A stretch of DNA of 64,000 bases from Lineus longissimus (lineage: Eukaryota > Nemertea > Pilidiophora > Heteronemertea > Lineidae): assembly GCF_910592395.1 (NCBI RefSeq), contig NC_088322.1, forward strand, positions 13,139,431-13,203,430, read 5' to 3'. Each line of letters begins with the position of its first letter. The stretch's first letter is position 1. Positions 12,201 through 25,900 of this stretch are shown piece by piece. The notes under the pieces were generated by a model that had not been told where the DNA came from, did no database searches, and saw nothing but the letters and a program-made list of their open reading frames with translations. The translations under genes were made by a program, and so were the position numbers.

Positions 12201-13846
12201 TAAACCGTTGTCTCCACAGGGGTAGTCTGGGGCCATCCTTTGGTCTCCACAGACGCACACTGGGAAATATTTAGGCCTTGCTGTGAGGGAGTAAGACGAA
12301 AGAGAACAGGCTTGGTGTTTTCATTACTCTGCTGCTGATGCACATTTCGTTAGATCTCGATCTCTTGTTTTTTGATATACCTTTGATAATACCACTGATA
12401 ACAGGATAACTCGGTAGTTTTCACTGTGTGGGCCCAAGTTGACCTCACCAAAAACTTGTGATATTGTTGTAATCTATCATATTCATCGTCTTTTCACTCG
12501 AAGCACGAGTCGAGGATTGTATAAAGCTGTACAAAACCATTTATATGACTGTCCTTAGAGTGCAGAAGACAGTACGTAGACTAACTGGCAAAGAGAGAAA
12601 GTTGTTGACCTCAGCCTTTTTAGAGGAGAACTGTCCAGGGTTACTTTACCTGATGAACATGTACCATGTATTTCAACGCTTAATTGTACACTAAGACTGT
12701 ATAACGCACTTTGAATCCTGTATCAAATAAATCGGGTTGATTAACTAAACTGTTTGGTTTATTACCTGCATCTTCTGCGATGACTTTCAAGCTGGTGTAA
12801 AACCAGGAGAATCTCGGTAAGATTTGGCGAGATATCGCACATTTTTCTACGTGTAAGTGGGCATGATCAGCCACAATTCACATTTTGTTAATACGCTTAC
12901 TGTATTAATAGAAGAGAGGGTGGCTCAACTCTCCCTGTGGCCCAGCACTCCCAAGCTTTCCCTACGCGTTCGGCCACGTGTCGGCTCGGCTAGAACTAGA
13001 TATCGCCGTCGAAAGCCAGTCTAGCTACGCCGGAAAAATTGATTATCGTTGTTACTTTCTGAAAGTAGATGGATTAATTATGTTCACATTTAAAGTCAGT
13101 GGTGTTTCGAACTGACCTCAATCAGCGTCACCCGTCTTTAAGCGTGTTAGCAGTCAATCAATGATCCTAAGAGTAGGAGTTTTCGCCCTAAACTATATCT
13201 TCAACCCTGTGACGGAGATGAAGCGGCGAAAGTATTTCAATTCCATCTCCAATTAAAACCAACGAGTTCGTCAGCGACACACTTTCTTTTTTTTCATTTG
13301 CACAGGACAAAATAATTTTTATTGACAGATGAATTTTTCTCCAGTATAGAAGGAATAAGCATAGAATGCAGTTGACCTACACACATGTCTTTGGTGTTAT
13401 TAACCCCTAGTGAAATTAAAGTGAAACCCAAACGACGCCCCATACTAATCCAGAGTGCCCACAATTATCATCCAGTTTAGTCTCAATCAGTTTCGACCTG
13501 CAATGTTCCTTTTTTGGCTATTTTTCAAGTGTTTCAAGTTAGTTGAAGGTGCATTATGCGTCAAATACGAATAACGGTAGTTGGCAAACACGAAAGACTG
13601 AAAACTAGAATCCATGACAGGCTACCATCCATATATCTCCCTGAGTAGCCTATAAATGCGGATGAATCCGAGTTGAAAAAAAATCGTTTATGGAATTTCC
13701 TGATTCCAGAACGAAAGTTTGGTCGACAATTCTATGAAGGCTTCTGATTGATAGCTCCGCTATCCATGTTTCCAGCCTCGATCTCTCTACGCCGATTCGA
13801 GTAATCGTAGACCCCTGAACCAGGGATTGCATCGTTGGTGTTGTCA
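9221..13846. other. intergenic sequence, no gene recognised
   Basis: AT-rich with many stops. The longest plus frame (10146-10526) lacks domain, signal or splice support. A compact palindromic element lies at 11376-11495. Two weakly similar stretches occur near 10399-10450 and 10969-11012 (both with CCTGTAAG..CTCAAAA), suggesting an old unclassified repeat. Confidence 0.5.
11376..11495. mobile_element. short palindromic MITE-like element (about 120 bp)
   Basis: The left arm 11376-11408 (GGGTGATATGAATAAA.. GCTTTT) and the right arm 11461-11495 (its reverse complement, ending TTTATTCATATCACCCC) form a 33-bp imperfect inverted repeat around a 52-bp centre. There is no coding capacity. This is the structure of a small non-autonomous DNA transposon. 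Confidence 0.6.
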
Positions 13847-14044
13847 TTAAAACCTAAGTTTGCCCTGCCTGTACCGCCAACACCGTGACGACGAGAATCT
13901 CCCCGCGCAGTACTTCGAGCACGTTGAACGACACTTAAAATTTCCTTTCCCTAACTTAGAGTAGCACTTGTTCACGCAGTCGACGTAATGAAAGGACAGC
14001 GACATGGCCGGCTCAAGGATTATTCCTACCACCAGAAGGACGAT
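13847..14044 (-). CDS. small secreted cysteine-rich peptide, main exon
   Basis: Reading the minus strand, an acceptor (TTGTTCTTGCAG) precedes 14044. The exon then encodes a hydrophobic stretch IVLLVVGIILEPAMS that looks like the core and cleavage region of a signal peptide. About 50 residues follow with six cysteines spaced C-x3-C-x10-C-x3-C-x3-C-x8-C, many Lys/Arg, and TAA at 13847. A start Met must come from an upstream exon. One possible donor is ACATG|GTAGGT ending at 14476, which would place ATG directly before the Ile codon, but this is speculative. The layout resembles antimicrobial or other disulfide-stabilised secreted peptides. No named family can be assigned. It shares the motif CR[ST]xCxxxC with the peptide at 47.4-48.0 kb. 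The neighbours are intergenic. Confidence 0.5.
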   Translation of the reverse strand: MVLLVVGIILEPAMSLSFHYVDCVNKCYSKLGKGNFKCRSTCSKYCAGRFSSSRCWRYRQGKLRF

Positions 14045-16860
14045 CTGCAAGAACAAATCAGTGGATTATGAGGTTGTGCGACCCATACATGAAAGTCGAT
14101 GATATCAAGCATTGAGGAAAACACTTGCATGAAAAAATGGTCTGCATTTTTTTCTCCGACCATTTTATCATCGGCAGTGATTGGGAGAAGACCAAACGTG
14201 GTTAATACCACAAGATTTTTTCAGGGGGCCCCAATATATGATATCACCATTCTCATACTTTTTCTGCCCAGTTCCCGGAGATCTCGCAATTTCCACAGAT
14301 CCCGCGAAATCTCGCGTGGCCATGATGATTGGGCAAGATATCAACCGCTGTGAACAACGACAACTGACTCCTCACACTTGAAACATGTTTATCTCAAGTT
14401 GAACTGGATTGTTTCGATTCTCAAAACCATGTCAACGAGGTAAACGAATCAATAGAACTGTCCTTCACGACCTACCATGTCAAACATTACAGTTATTTGC
14501 CATTACCGATTTCGACTTATCGACCCCCTTGAAAGCTATTGCTTGGGAGTAGATGTTGTCTTTATTTGCCCTAATTACCCTTTGATTAGGCAGTAATGGT
14601 GGAATTGGGAAAATTATGCGAGCGGGATTTCTGTGATGTGATTTACAACTTTGCGGAAATACGTCCGTTTTTGATTGTTGATCACAAATGTAAAGCTCAA
14701 ATTTTCCATTTTTGATTAGATTTATTATAGAATCGCTGAATGTAAACCACCGCGACCGCGAAAATGTTCATGTTGTAACGTCATCAACGAAAACGGCATC
14801 GAAGCGAGCCGTCCGGGCGGGATTAAACCATCAATTTCTAGAAAATGTGCATTTCGATTCGAAAACCTTAACGATTTATGAGAAAGTGACGTAGTCATTT
14901 GTCAAAAACAGCTAAAACATTATGTGGTGCAATTTAACACGAGTTACCCTTTAAAAACAATAGACCGTGTATTGAGGCCTGCAATTCTTTTTACTACGAG
15001 ATACGTGTTAGGGGAAAAAGTAATTAATTAGTCAAATGTGTGAACAAGACCTTTGCACATCAAAAATGTCCCAATTAATCAAACCCGGCGAACGTCTACT
15101 GTCTTCCATTGTCTTACTTTACTCTTTAGATGAAGACATTCAAGCAAAATACAGATTGGTCCCGAGGTCCAATCCATCTGGAATGACAAAATGAGCAAAT
15201 GCGTTTACATCACTCGAGGGAATCGTTCCATTAGGGCAGCTTCAGAACCATGACATCGAGTAATGCTATTACACTCAATTGTACAATAATTAATACATTT
15301 GTGTACTAATGCTAAACGTATATAATGTCCAAATCATGGCTTATTTATGGCAAAAATTACAAATGTTATCCACTTCAAATACTCCAGAGGATAAATCTGA
15401 AACTGGTTTTGTAGACTGGCTACAGCAATACAACTTCTCCATCAGCACAGGTTTCGCGAAAAAGATATAGTCGATGATACTAGTAGCATAGGAACTAAAA
15501 CATGGCAATTATTTTAATACTCTTGACTAGTTTCATTGAGCTACATTTACGAGCGAAACCCGAACATGACTATTTGGCCATCGGACAAATCGCTTTCACA
15601 ACTCATTCTTTCTCTAACTTGAATATGCCGGTTTTGCAAATCCTACGAACGACGAAGTTCGAACTCTGACGGTCTTCTTTCAAAATGGTCTTTAGTGGCT
15701 TTGTATCTAAAATCTTAGAATAAACCGTGCAAAATGAATAAAAAAGCATTCAGAAAAGAAAAGTAATCATCGTTCAAATGCTGCAAACGAGGGCAGGCTC
15801 CTCATAATATAGGACAAAGTAGTTGTACTCACCAAAACTTTCAAAGCCATTTTTGGTAAATTACAAAACTATCCTAAAGGTTGATCCGTATGTTGCTGGT
15901 ATCTGCCAAGTGCGTAACACGACTGTCTCTAAATTACTGAAACCCACAATGCCTCATAATGTTGCTGAATAATGTATTTTCCCGAGAACACTCTTCTTGG
16001 CTTGGAGAGTTACCATGACAAATTCAATAAAACCTCGTGCCCGGGCTGAACATTGCTAAGTCAAGTTATTTATGTGATTGTTCTACCAATTGTTGCTGAA
16101 TGTAATCGACACATTCAATTTCAGACACGAGTATCCTCAAAGTATGTAAATTTAGTCATTGGGACGACTGTGATTAAAAAGTGTTAGTGAGATATATCTT
16201 GAAACACCTAGCACTAATGGTTAGTACTATAATTATGTAAGATATCTGTGGGGACGCGGTTGGCTCTATGGCCATCCACCGAAACAAAGATCGTATTTCC
16301 AACGTCATTAATTTCTATGTCGCCCGTCGCCTGTCTCTTCGATCATTATCTACTGGTCCCGTAACTAGCCTCAATTTAATTAGCTAATTAATTAGATCTG
16401 ATTGTAACTGGTTGCCCATTTTGCTTACTTCTGATTAATGATTGCACTGATGAAGTATTCACCCTAATCCCAACCAGTTAGAGGAAATTCCAATGTGTAG
16501 GTGACCGTCCTTTGTGATTTGTGGCTATTTAGATTTTTTCTTGAAACGAAAATTGGGTATGTGCGTCAGGCCGGAGACCCGCATCGTGACTTGCATGTAG
16601 CCCTGTCTTCGAGAAATGACGTGTTCATCTTCATGTTATTAACGACAACTGAAAAGTGTCACTTTACAAATGAAAATTGTGAAATCTATACATTCTTCCC
16701 GAAATTTGTGGCTTGCATTGGAACTAACTTCCCCCCCCCCCGTCCGTCATTAAAGGCATTCAAGTGTGTGGGTCAACCATGACTATCTCCTTTGTCCCTC
16801 CACCATAAGGCCTAGTTTCCCCTTATGACATCACTATTTCGGACACTCAGCGCCCCATTT
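14045..16860. other. intergenic sequence, no gene recognised
   Basis: Contains the hypothetical upstream exon of the cysteine-rich peptide (around 14476-14520, minus). A stretch near 15632-15675 resembles one near 6498-6540 (both contain GACGACGAAGT), hinting at a dispersed repeat. Otherwise AT-rich and featureless. Confidence 0.4.
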
Positions 16861-16871
16861 CTGGAAAGGTG

Positions 16872-16978
16872 TATATAGCTTGAGACTTGGCTAAATGTCT
16901 CAACAGACATGTACATTGTCAGCTGCTTTTTTGACGTCATGATAGGGCTGCACAAACGGCATTCAGAGATGGCGAGTG
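16872..16978 (+). promoter_or_regulatory. candidate TATA promoter and first exon
   Basis: TATATAG at 16872-16878 is followed about 60 bp later by two in-frame ATGs (16939 and 16969). The sequence then ends ATGGCGAGTG against a strong donor GTAAGTC at 16979. It looks like a short first exon leaving in phase 1. It does not splice in frame to the mucin signal-peptide exon, so its gene is unknown. The arrangement may also be chance. Confidence 0.25.
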
Positions 16979-17819
16979 GTAAGTCACAATTACATTTGAA
17001 TCAAATTCATTCAAATATTTTCACAATGTCAAAAGTTTGAAGTTTCCTGGACTGCTATTCTCCAACCACATTACTTTTTCATCTAATATTTTTAATCGCC
17101 GAGGCAATTTTAATGAGTCAGTCAATGTTAACTCTGTACTGCAGAATACACAATTTTTGCCTACACCAGAGTGTCATCAGAAATAGCTGTGTACGCGACT
17201 GGCAAAGTAATGAACGGAGAAGATATTTCTGCAGTGTATAATAGTTGGCTCTGCTATATTTTAAAACAGGTTTCCACAGGGGAAGCGAAAGAAGAATCAA
17301 TGTAACGTCTATATTATTTAACATTCGCTGTTTATTTCGATGCCAGAAGTGTACTCCGTATTTCCAGTGGTACTGGGAATGCTGATTTTTGACATTTGGT
17401 GCTAGTGCAGAAGTAGATAGGCTGGCTTGATACATAGACGCTATCTACATGGCAATTCCCATGCAAAAAACGAATGTAGCCAATACTTTTGAAATAAATA
17501 CAATGTGATGATGATTCTGATGACAGCATATGTAATTGATGATACACATTGGAAGAACATGCGTTTGGATAAGCTCTTGAACACACAATATAGATCGGGA
17601 CATATTTACCTCGGTACCAGGCGTCAGTTCAGACTAGATAGTTGCAGATATTAAGTAGAGACACCACATTCTAAGAGAAACGCTGCATGGACGTGCATCA
17701 GTCTGATCACAATCAATAGTTACTTATACATGTATTACTTATTATTTAAGAGATTAATACCCAATTATTGATTCTTAAGCTGTACAGCAACAAAGATCAA
17801 CTCATCCCCAGGTCACACC

Positions 17820-17895
17820 AAACTACTTACAAGTTTCTCCACCTCCACCGAAGGTCGTAGGTTCGAGGCCCGCTGGTAAATTAGCGCTTTCCTAT
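17820..17895 (+). mobile_element. degenerate tRNA-derived SINE-like fragment
   Basis: GTAGGTTCGAGGCCCGCTGG near 17868-17887 matches the tRNA B-box consensus and is preceded by a Ser-tRNA-like variable arm (CCACCTCCACCGAAGGTCG). No clear A-box lies upstream, so it is probably a 5'-truncated SINE. Confidence 0.3.
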
Positions 17896-18969
17896 GCTGT
17901 ACGTTAGTTAGCCACGAGCTAGTTGAATAAAGGGTACAAACTGCCTTTTCGCCACGTGTTTGGCAAAGACAAGGCTGGCTGGCCCTTGCGTTAGGGATGA
18001 CACTGTTATGAACGAACTTAACCCCAGTTACGGGCTCACGGGAAATGGATAATAGAGTCATCGGGTTATGTTGTCGCTGGACAAAAGTAGTGTCTTTAAG
18101 TCCTCTTCTAAGATCATTTAGCCCCTCAATTATGACCAGAAGCAATTATGATAATAGGTCGGCCTTTAGCCTCATCCTGAACGCCATTTCGGGACATTTT
18201 AGATAACTTCAAACCAATATTCCATGCTTTGAGAATCATTACTCGGTAGGACAACACACACAAAATTAGTTTTGTGCCGACTCGACCTGTCTGCAACAAC
18301 CATCTGTGTACTCCTTAGACACACTATGTAAATTGTTTTCAGGGTGAGACACCACTTTCTTGTGATTGTGCCGTAATTTACCCTATAGTTTGTGTTCGTC
18401 TAACCCACAGTTGGAAGAAGCGGTTTTGATGTTAATATGGCTGTAATAAGGACCACGCCCATCTTCTGGCTCAGTGATAATTTTGTTGATTTATTAGTCG
18501 TTCGAGTACGTTTCCTCAGACGATAAGGATTGACACAATAGCATATCAAGGATCTAGAAGAGAAAACTAAGGTGTGTAAGAACGATTTGGTACGTATTTC
18601 TGTTGGCTAAATATAGAGGGTGCACCTCCTCCCCACGACGTGACAGAAAATCGAGGTTTGTTTAAGCAGATATCGTCCGAAAGATTGTAAAAAGAGTCGC
18701 CTTAATCCTCAGTACCACACACCTGACTAGTGTATTTAAGTCCGTTTCTGTACATAATGGCTCCCAAGCCCCGTTCTCCAGGAACTATATATCCATCAAA
18801 GACTGACTTTCTATTAGGAATGGTTACCCGAACGAAGGTCAGGCTGCTAGGAAACATGCGGGGGTCTCAACAGTAGAACATCGGGAAAGTGGAGGGTGTC
18901 CCTGGTTTATGACTTGTTTTGTATCATTGGAGATTTTCGCTCTTATCTTTTGGAATACATACGTTGTGG

Positions 18970-19330
18970 TCAACAAGCTAGACAAAAACGCCCACCATCT
19001 TTAAAAAACTCATCCAGAGTTGGTTTGCGCTCCAACGCAGCTGCTATTCTGGCTATGGGAGTATATGCCGGCTCGCTATTATTGTCCTGAGCATCCTTTA
19101 TATAATTTTTAATGATAGGCAATCTCTCAGCATGAATGTCAAGAGTAGCGCTCCCGTGATACCAATGATTTATTCAGCAAGGCCATTGACAAAAGATCAT
19201 GCAAATTACTGCGCTACGTCGATTCCCTTCACTTATTACTAATTCAGGAATTTCCGCAATGCGATGTTTGAATGTTGGTTTAGGTCCAGAGGTTCCAATC
19301 AGTACCGAATCAAACATCCCCCGTGTGCTC
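18970..19330 (-). pseudogene. decayed open frame of unknown origin
   Basis: On the minus strand about 115 codons run in one frame with a single internal TGA (19174-19176) and a terminal TGA at 18970. The part after the internal stop reads, in pieces, NHWYHGSATLDIHAERLPII.. and ..IARIAAALERKPTLDEFF, a protein-like composition with balanced charged and hydrophobic residues. There is no Met start. I do not recognise the family; a decayed transposon frame is the most likely source. The overlapping plus-strand frame is less protein-like. Chance remains possible. Confidence 0.25.
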
Positions 19331-19875
19331 TTGTGCAATGAGTCATTCAGGGGTCAGTTCTGATCGGTCCCGCCTTTGGAAATAGGCGAATGAATATACA
19401 GTACTTATCCTAACAAGGCCTCCACTTCGCTGAAGGCAAGATTGAAAAATGCTTAATTGACGAGGGGCTTGAAAGATGAGGCCAAAGACCTGAACATGTA
19501 CAATGTATTTATTTAGACCTACACAACGTCTAGATACATGTGAATGTACATGTAGTTACAATGAAACTACGCCTCATAAGAAGATTATGACTTCATACCA
19601 TCGATTAGGGAATTATCATAGACATGATAAATAGTGTTAATGCTCAGGATCGATTCAGTATCAAAAAGTAATGTGTGAACGTTGCTTTCCCATTTAGGGG
19701 AGCTGATGCAACAATTTGACAGTTGGTAGGAATTGCGAGGGGGTATTCGAAGAATTGTCGTAGAGAACTATATGAAATCCCAGTTCATCATTAACACCGA
19801 TTACTTCGGACTCTGCCCTATGATATCATGCGGACCACAATAAGTATTTGCTGAAGTTATTTCATTCTTTTTCAG

Positions 19876-19975
19876 TCAAAAATGACTCCAGATAATTTCT
19901 TGACTTCTGTTATGCTGACCACACTCTCTTTGGGCTCCGCTATGGGATGCTTTTCCCGGAGGCAACCAACAAGAA
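19876..19975 (+). CDS. mucin start exon: signal peptide
   Basis: The acceptor TTCTTTTTCAG lies at 19875, a short leader follows, and ATG is at 19882. The exon encodes MTPDNFLTSVMLTTLSLGSA then MGCFSRRQPTR, a typical secretory signal with probable cleavage after GSA or AMG. It ends one base into a codon before donor GTAAG at 19976, which fits the phase-1 entry of the giant exon. Because the exon starts with an acceptor, an upstream 5' untranslated exon is expected. Confidence 0.7.
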
Positions 19976-22900
19976 GTAAGTTTATTGAATCGAAGGGAGT
20001 CGATAACCCGCAGCCAATACTGCAATAGGTCACATTAACTTATACGAAGTCACCAATATCTCACAATACATCGGATCTATTCACGTTTGTACGAGGAATA
20101 AGAAATTGATACTAACTAAAATACGGCCCAGTCCCCTAAATGTGCGTATTATATTAGTCCCCTGAAGATGGCCCGCACCCACGGGGCAAACTAGTTATCT
20201 TCATGTGATTAAAATGCTCTTGCCTACATAGTCGCCCACTGCATTTTCTTCTAGTATACCGGTAATGCAACAGTGCGACAAGATCATCGCATGAAACAGT
20301 AGGAAACCTTAGTAAGCGCATGTGCTTGTAACTTAAATATTTATACTGATGACCATCATGATGAAAAAAACCCCGATATATTTGGGGGCCATATTTTGTT
20401 TCTTCTTGCAGTTACAGTTACAGTTGACCCAACAGCACCATCGACCTCTGTCTCTTATGAACCTTCTTCAATGGGCAATCTTCCACATCACCCATATGCG
20501 AGGCCAAAACCGCCAATATATCGCCCAAAGAGACCCCATACAGAAAAAACACACAATACAACAACAAACTCAACACAGTCGCAAGCAACAAAACCCAGAC
20601 TACCTACGAAGCCAACAAAACCTGTACTATCTACAAATTTAACAAATTCTGCGAAGGTAGCGCAATTTACAAAATCAACTCAACCTATAAAAACATCACA
20701 CCTCACCAAACCTTCAGCATCAACACAACCCACAAAAGCTACACAACCAATAAATTTGGCATCACCAATAAAATCGAAATCGCTAACAGAATATATGCAA
20801 ACAAAAATATTGACATCATCTATACTGTCAGCACAATCGATAACATATACAGTAATCAGGCGAACAACAAAACTGATAGAACCGACAAGTGTATTATCGA
20901 AAATTACTAAAGACAAACACCCTGCAAGAATGCCAGAAACACCAGCAATTATAACAACATCCATCCCTTATAGTGTGTTAATCGATAAAAGAATAAAAAG
21001 TGTTACGAAAATAGTATTTTCGACGACTTTGTTGTCACAAACTGCAACACCAAAAACAATCAGCATCAGTTCAGGTTATCATACGTCCCACCAGTATTCA
21101 CAATCGGGGTCACAGGGTTTGTCAGGTCTTACTGCTTCACTAGATCGGCTACCTGAACTGGCCAAGCTCCCGGCAGTTACAAGCTCTCATAGGCCGACTG
21201 AAAAGATTAATTCGAGCATCTTCGAACAAGCCACAGTACTTGCAGATTTTCACACAACATTCGAGACAGCAAAATCAACTGACTCGGGTTTGGTTGTGGC
21301 TACTTCGTCACCATCACCCGGTCAGCCCTTCCTCCCCTCTTCAGGACTTTCCGAGGAAGATAGTGCCTTTCTAACTACTGGGCCAGCAGTGCTAAAGCCT
21401 TCACGGTTGACGTCTATGCTTGAAACCATAACACCGCCTTTCAATCACAAACAAACTGACACAGACCCATCCTTATTTCCAAGCCACGTAAGTCTTGATA
21501 GCTCCCTAGCATTAAACATAGAATCATTGACCTTGAAAATGTCGATTCTACCATCTTTCCTGTTATCTGAAAGTTATATGTCATTAGGGACCCCAAGTGC
21601 TCCACTTCCCAAATCAAGTTCTCCAAGATATATGACGAAAGTTACTCCCACTTTTCGATCACCTCCATACCAATCGTCTTCTTTTCTGCTCAGTTTGAAA
21701 GTTGCCCAGGTTGATTCAGTGAGTGCTAGCTCAGTGTACGAAGGTAGTACGTTTTGGGAAAGTGTAAAATATTTTGTGAAATCAGTAGACGATGTATCAT
21801 CGGCAGGAGATAACCATTTGAGTTTGAGCTCACCGTTTCGTGGAACTTCATTCATCGGCCTAGCCACACCATCACCACCATCATCATCATCACTATCAGT
21901 ATCAGTATCATCATCATCGCTATTGTCATTATCTTCATCATCTCCACCATCCGAGGCACCATTTTTGTCATTATCACTACCGCTATCATCATCTTCGTCA
22001 TCGAAATCATTGAAAAATTCTCCGCTTAGATTATCTACTGCTCCTCATATAGATTCTCACAAACTTAATACTTCGTCAATTCACTCATCTTTTGAGTCTC
22101 CTGTAGGTCCACCATCATATGTCGCAGAATCTAAAAAATATGTCTCATCATTTTATCCTTCTTCAGATTTTTCCTTTCTAAGTTCCGTCACAGAAACCTC
22201 AATGATATCTGGATTGCCAGGATCAATTTCATTCAATGTACATTCTAAGTTATCGATGTCATTCACGGCCAAGAAGCAGCTGACGATTGTACCTTCAATA
22301 CCATCACTGAGAAACGGCGTGTTAGCTGCGGCAGCTTCAATAACGGCTACGGTAATGCCCACAGAAGAGGGAACTGCAACCGTCCTGTTGCCAAGTGCAA
22401 TGCGAGCAAGTTTGTTACCAAGTGCAACACTTACTCTGTTGCCTACAGCAGTGGAAACTGCAACAAATCTATTGCCAAGTGCAACGCTAACTCTGTTGCC
22501 TACGACATTTGGAACTGCGACAACTCTGTTACGAAGTGCAATGCCAACTTTGGTGCCCAAAACAGTGGAAACTACAGAATCTCTGTTACCAAGTGAAACA
22601 CTAACTCTGCTGTCCACACCAGTGGAAACAGCGACGGCTCTGTTACCAAGTGCAACGCTAAATCTGTTGCCCACAACAGTGGAAACGGCAGAATATTTGT
22701 TACAAAGTGCGACCCTATCTCTGCTGTCCACAACAGTTGAAGCTGCTATAACTCCGTTCCGAACTGCTCAAGACATTTCAAGATCTGTAATGCTGACATC
22801 TGAAGAAACGACGCTCATACTACCGTCAAAGTCCCTGCCTTTAGAATCCTTGAAACTACAACCACTGCCATTAGTGATATCTTCAGTGTCATCTGAACAT

Positions 22901-25900
22901 CTCCTACCATTTAAACCATCTTTAACACCGCAACCAATGTCATCAGTGGTACCTACATTAACATCACAACGACTGTCATCAGTGACGTCTTCAGTTACAC
23001 CTCAACCACTGTCATCAGTAATACCTTCAATAACACCACAACCACTACTATCAGTTTCACAAATACCAATTACATCCTTCCCAACCTCCATTAGAGAGAT
23101 GTCCGCTTCATCCAAGCTAGCACATATTGGCAGATCGTTGAAATCGTCGAAAGTGACAACCATGTTAACCCCATCAGCCTTTTCGTATGCGCAATATGCG
23201 TCTCAGTCCACATTGGCTTCACTGGCACTGTCTTCACACATCAGATCACAGCCGTCACAAGTTCAGTCATCAGTTACTTCGCAATTATCACTAAAATCCT
23301 CTATTCAGTCGTCTCTGAGTCTGAGGTCGACAATAACCAGGTCACAATGGGTATCGATTGAGTTGCCATCGGCGCCTACGCCGCAGCTATTATTTGAACA
23401 GTCATCAGCAAGACCACATCTATCCCAGATACCAGTACCAATTCAATCGTCTGTTGCATTGCTTTCTTCATTAACGGAGCAAACCTTTAGTTTTGTTTCA
23501 CCAAGACAAATCCCACACTACTCGACACTTGTAACAGAAATGTCATCACGAACCCAGTCAACAACTTTGCTGCGAACATCGGGGACATCATCAGATGTCA
23601 GCTCACAAACTATTTCTCTTGGATCATCGCAGATCACGTCACACCACCTGGAGGCAGTGGCACAGATCCCATCTCCAACCCAGTCATCCGTTCTGGCGAG
23701 TTCAGCTACAACAACACAAACAACCTACCCCCAGACAGCAGCAGCAGATAGTTCATCAGCAATTCAGCCATCCCTGCTGATAACACCAAGTCCATCTTCA
23801 ACATCGCGATCAGTGTATCTTGGGTTATCAAAGATGTCACACCCTCGGACAATAGGAGCTAGGATACCATTCACAATCAAATCTTCTTTGCCGATAACAC
23901 CAAGTCCAACTGCAACCTCACGATTAGAATTTCAAGTACCATCGCCCCAAGAGATGCCAGCGGTAACAAATATCTCATCGACAACCCATTCTGCTTTTCT
24001 GACAACAATGAGGCCAGATTCAACCTCGCGATCAGCATTTCAAGGGCCATCACTTCAAAGTATGCCATACCCTCTGACAGCAGTAACAGATATTTCACCA
24101 GCAACTCAGTCATCCTCGCTGATAGCACTAAATCCAACTTCAACCTATCTATCAGCGTATCTTGGGTTGTCAGAGATGTCACACCCTCTGACATCAAGAG
24201 CGTGGATCCCATCAACAATGAAATCTTCTTTGCTAATAACAGCAAGTCCGGCTTCAATCTCGCGATCGGCATTTCAAGGGCTATCACTTCGAAGTATGTC
24301 ATACCCTCTGACAGCAGTAACAGATATCTCATCAACAGCCCAGTCTTCTTTGCCGACAAAGACAAGTCCAGATTCAATCTCGCGATTAGCATTTCAAGGA
24401 CCATCACTTCAAAGTATGTCCTACCCTCTGACAGCAGCAACAGAGTTCTCGTCACCTACCCAGCCAATCGTGCAGCTAACATCCACGCCACCACCTGCTA
24501 CCTTTTCATCAGTGTCTAAGAGCGTGTCGCCACGTCAGATTTCTTTCTCGTTGACGGAAATAACAGAGAATTCATTGCTAACCAAGTCATCATTGATACT
24601 TATACCAAATCTGTTATCACCTCGGGCTATTGAGGTATCACTAACACTGAGATCACACCATGTAAGAGCAGTAACAGAGGTTCCATCACCAACCCAGTCT
24701 CCCTCGCTGATAACGCCTTTACTACCGTCTGCTTTCTTAACATCAGTATCCCTTGCTTCGCCGCAAGTGATATCACAACCTTTGACAATGGTGACAGAGA
24801 TACCACCACTAACCCGATCTTCCTCGCCGCTGGTGGCTTTACTTCCATCTGCTCCTTTATCATTAGTATCCCTAGCTCCGCCACAATTGATATCACAACC
24901 TGTGACATTAGAAAGTGAGGTCCAGTCACAAGCCCGGTCATCTTCACTCAAAACCACTACACTACCATCTGCTTCCTTATCATTAGTGTCCTTTGCATCA
25001 CAAACACTTATGTCGCAGCCTGAGACAGTTGTAACCGAGGTGGTATCACCATTCCGGCCGTCCATGATGATGACGACTTTACTTTCATCTGCTTCCTTAT
25101 CATTCGTGTCCCTTGCATCACCACCACTGACAATGGTGACAGAGACCCCATCACCTTCCCAGTCAACCTTGGTGATGACTACTTTGCTCCTATTTGCTCC
25201 CTTGTCATCAGTGTCCTTTACATCGCAACCACTGATGTCACACCCTGTGATAGTGGTAACAGATTTGGCATTACGATCTCGGTCATCCTCTGTAAGAGCA
25301 ACATTACTCCCGTCTGCCCTCTTATCATCAGTGTCGATTGCATCACCTCCATTGAAACACGACTCTAACGTCCCATCACTATCTCGGTCATCCTCACTGA
25401 TCACGACTTTACTACCATCATCTCCCTTGTCATCAGTGTCCCATGCATTACCACCATTGGTGCCACACCCTGTGACAGTAGTTACAAAGGTCCAATCATT
25501 ATCTCGGTCATCCTCGCTGATAACGACTTTACTACCATCATCTCCCTTGTCATCAGTGTCCCATGCATCACCACCATTGATGTCACACCCTATAACAGTG
25601 GTAACAGAGGTCCAATCGCCATTCCGGTCATCTTTGCTGGTGACAACTCTACTCCCACCTGCTCCCTTATCATCAGTGACTCCTGCAACACCTCCACTGA
25701 CATCACTGTCCCAGTCATCCTCAATGAGGGAAACATTACTTCCATATGCTTCCTTATCATCAGTGTCCCTTGAATCATCTCCATTGATATCACGCCCTGT
25801 TACATTGGTAACAGAAGTCCCATCACCATCTTGGTTATCCTCGTTGATAACGACTTTACTACCACCTGCTACCATATCATTAGTGTCCCTTGCATCGCAA

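Larger units (their letters stand above)
16979..19875. other. upstream region of the mucin gene
   Basis: The mucin start codon lies just inside an exon that begins with an acceptor, so at least one 5' untranslated exon should lie in or before this interval; I could not place it. A tRNA-like B-box (17865-17885) and a decayed minus-strand frame (18970-19330) are listed separately. Confidence 0.4.

Noticed and set aside
20349-20642. Frame beginning MTIMMKKTPIYLGAIFCFFL, signal-peptide-like, just before the giant exon
   Set aside because: It is in another frame from the mucin; the exon at 19876-19975 has a signal peptide, a good donor and the matching phase.
24535-25875. 446-codon minus-strand frame rich in Asp/Gly/Val
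   Set aside because: It is antisense to the degenerate mucin repeats and lacks any promoter or splice signature.
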